Part shown: positions 63,556-64,000 of the stretch, piece by piece
Layout of the letters: each line of letters begins with the position of its first letter
Numbering within the stretch: position 1 is the first letter of the stretch
Origin: Rhizobium sp. PP-CC-3A-592
GTDB taxonomy: Bacteria; Pseudomonadota; Alphaproteobacteria; Rhizobiales; Rhizobiaceae
Assembly (NCBI RefSeq): GCF_003217095.1
Contig: NZ_QJSR01000007.1
Span: 1 to 64,000, forward strand
Reading direction: 5' to 3'
DNA length: 64,000 nt
Position numbers and translations under genes: made by a program
The notes under the pieces: model-generated
The model's input: only the letters and a program-made list of their open reading frames with translations
The model's database searches: none
Told to the model about the DNA's origin: nothing

Positions 63556-64000
63556 TCAGGCCTTTGCGCCAAGGCGCGCAATCGTATCGAGCATCTGAAG
63601 AGACAGACGGAGCGATGCGGCCGTGGCCATGACCATCTGTGGAAGGATCAGCCATTCCAGCGTCCAGGCGGCGCCGGAGCGCTCCTGCTCGTGCACCAGC
63701 GACTGGTGAAGGGCGGAAACCTGAACCGCATTGAACCGGGCGAGCGCCACGAGCGTTTCTGCCGCGACCGGGTTCTGCTTGTGCGGCATGGCAGACGACG
63801 CGCCGCCGCCGGAGAGAGCGATCTCGTCGCCACCTTGCGCAAGCAGGGCGATGTCCTGCCCCATCTTGCCGGCAGCCCCCGTGATCAGCGACAGGAGGTG
63901 ACCGATATCGGCGATAAACCCGCGCTGGCTCTGCCATTGCGGCGTATCCGCCAATCCCAAGTCCTGCGCAATCAGGGTGCGCACGGCGTCTGCCTCCGCA
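63556..64000 (-). CDS. pcaB: 3-carboxy-cis,cis-muconate cycloisomerase, C-terminal part (cut by window edge)
   Basis: The last 148 codons of a fumarase/aspartase-superfamily enzyme; the rest lies beyond the right edge. The superfamily signature is visible in GGGASSAMPHKQNPVAAETL, preceded by DTPQWQSQRGFIADIGHLLS and followed by LHQSLVHEQERSGAAWTLEW, which together are typical of PcaB. It acts after protocatechuate ring cleavage, so it belongs to the same pathway as pobA and pcaIJF in this window. Confidence 0.9.
   Translation of the reverse strand, partial: AEADAVRTLIAQDLGLADTPQWQSQRGFIADIGHLLSLITGAAGKMGQDIALLAQGGDEIALSGGGASSAMPHKQNPVAAETLVALARFNAVQVSALHQSLVHEQERSGAAWTLEWLILPQMVMATAASLRLSLQMLDTIARLGAKA

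Overview
The window is G+C-rich, densely coding DNA from an alphaproteobacterium. It most resembles an accessory replicon (megaplasmid or chromid) of a Rhizobiales/Rhizobiaceae member. Reasons are the very high density of ABC uptake systems with dedicated LysR, LacI, GntR, IclR and AraC regulators, the rhizobial pcaR-pcaIJF and pobR-pobA arrangements, an inositol-type transporter behind a GGAA-N6-TTCC dyad, and a decayed Ti-type traA relaxase at the left edge. The genus is inference. I saw no rRNA, tRNA, CRISPR array, intact insertion sequence or intact phage gene.

Layout. 1-557: traA relic. 0.7-6.1 kb: SDR/HxlR pair, exported esterase and DUF4142 protein, hybrid histidine kinase. 6.1-9.6 kb: pcaR with pcaIJF, the last two steps of the beta-ketoadipate pathway, with a clear operator. 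9.7-13.2 kb: DedA protein, PAS-LuxR regulator, CsbD, BON-like and DUF992 proteins (stress/envelope flavour). 13.4-18.4 kb: myo-inositol-type ABC transporter plus a Gfo/Idh/MocA dehydrogenase. 18.5-25.9 kb: LacI regulator divergent from a dehydrogenase/isomerase/CUT1 sugar transporter operon. 26.0-32.0 kb: flavin reductase-like protein, a pita-bread (M24/creatinase-fold) protein lacking the metal ligands, and a polyamine-type ABC transporter. 32.6-36.5 kb: a polar amino acid SBP and permease, a TIM-barrel isomerase and a GntR/FCD regulator. 36.6-41.7 kb: SDR plus complete amino acid ABC transporter, divergent from a LysR gene. 41.7-47.7 kb: aminotransferase, then an accB-accC-BCCP-like-pxpB-pxpC-pxpA operon. 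47.9-53.7 kb: DMT transporter gene broken by a stop codon, a nested inverted repeat, RraA-family protein, a second amino acid ABC transporter and LysR. 53.8-57.7 kb: idonate/gluconate dehydrogenases and a GntR-like LacI repressor with its operator. 57.7-60.3 kb: a run of broken genes (substrate-binding protein, cupin dioxygenase, zinc alcohol dehydrogenase, SDR stub). 60.3-64.0 kb: AraC regulator, pobR, pobA and the 3' part of pcaB.

How it works together. Most blocks follow one pattern: import a small organic solute, oxidise or hydrolyse it with one to three local enzymes, and control the block with an adjacent divergent regulator. Aromatic degradation is represented at both ends: pobA makes protocatechuate, pcaB acts after ring cleavage, and pcaIJF finishes to succinyl-CoA and acetyl-CoA. 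The most unusual systems are the split biotin-dependent carboxylase joined to 5-oxoprolinase-type subunits (43.0-47.7 kb), which resembles urea carboxylase taken apart into subunits, and the metal-site-less pita-bread enzyme carried with its own polyamine-type transporter (26.0-32.0 kb).
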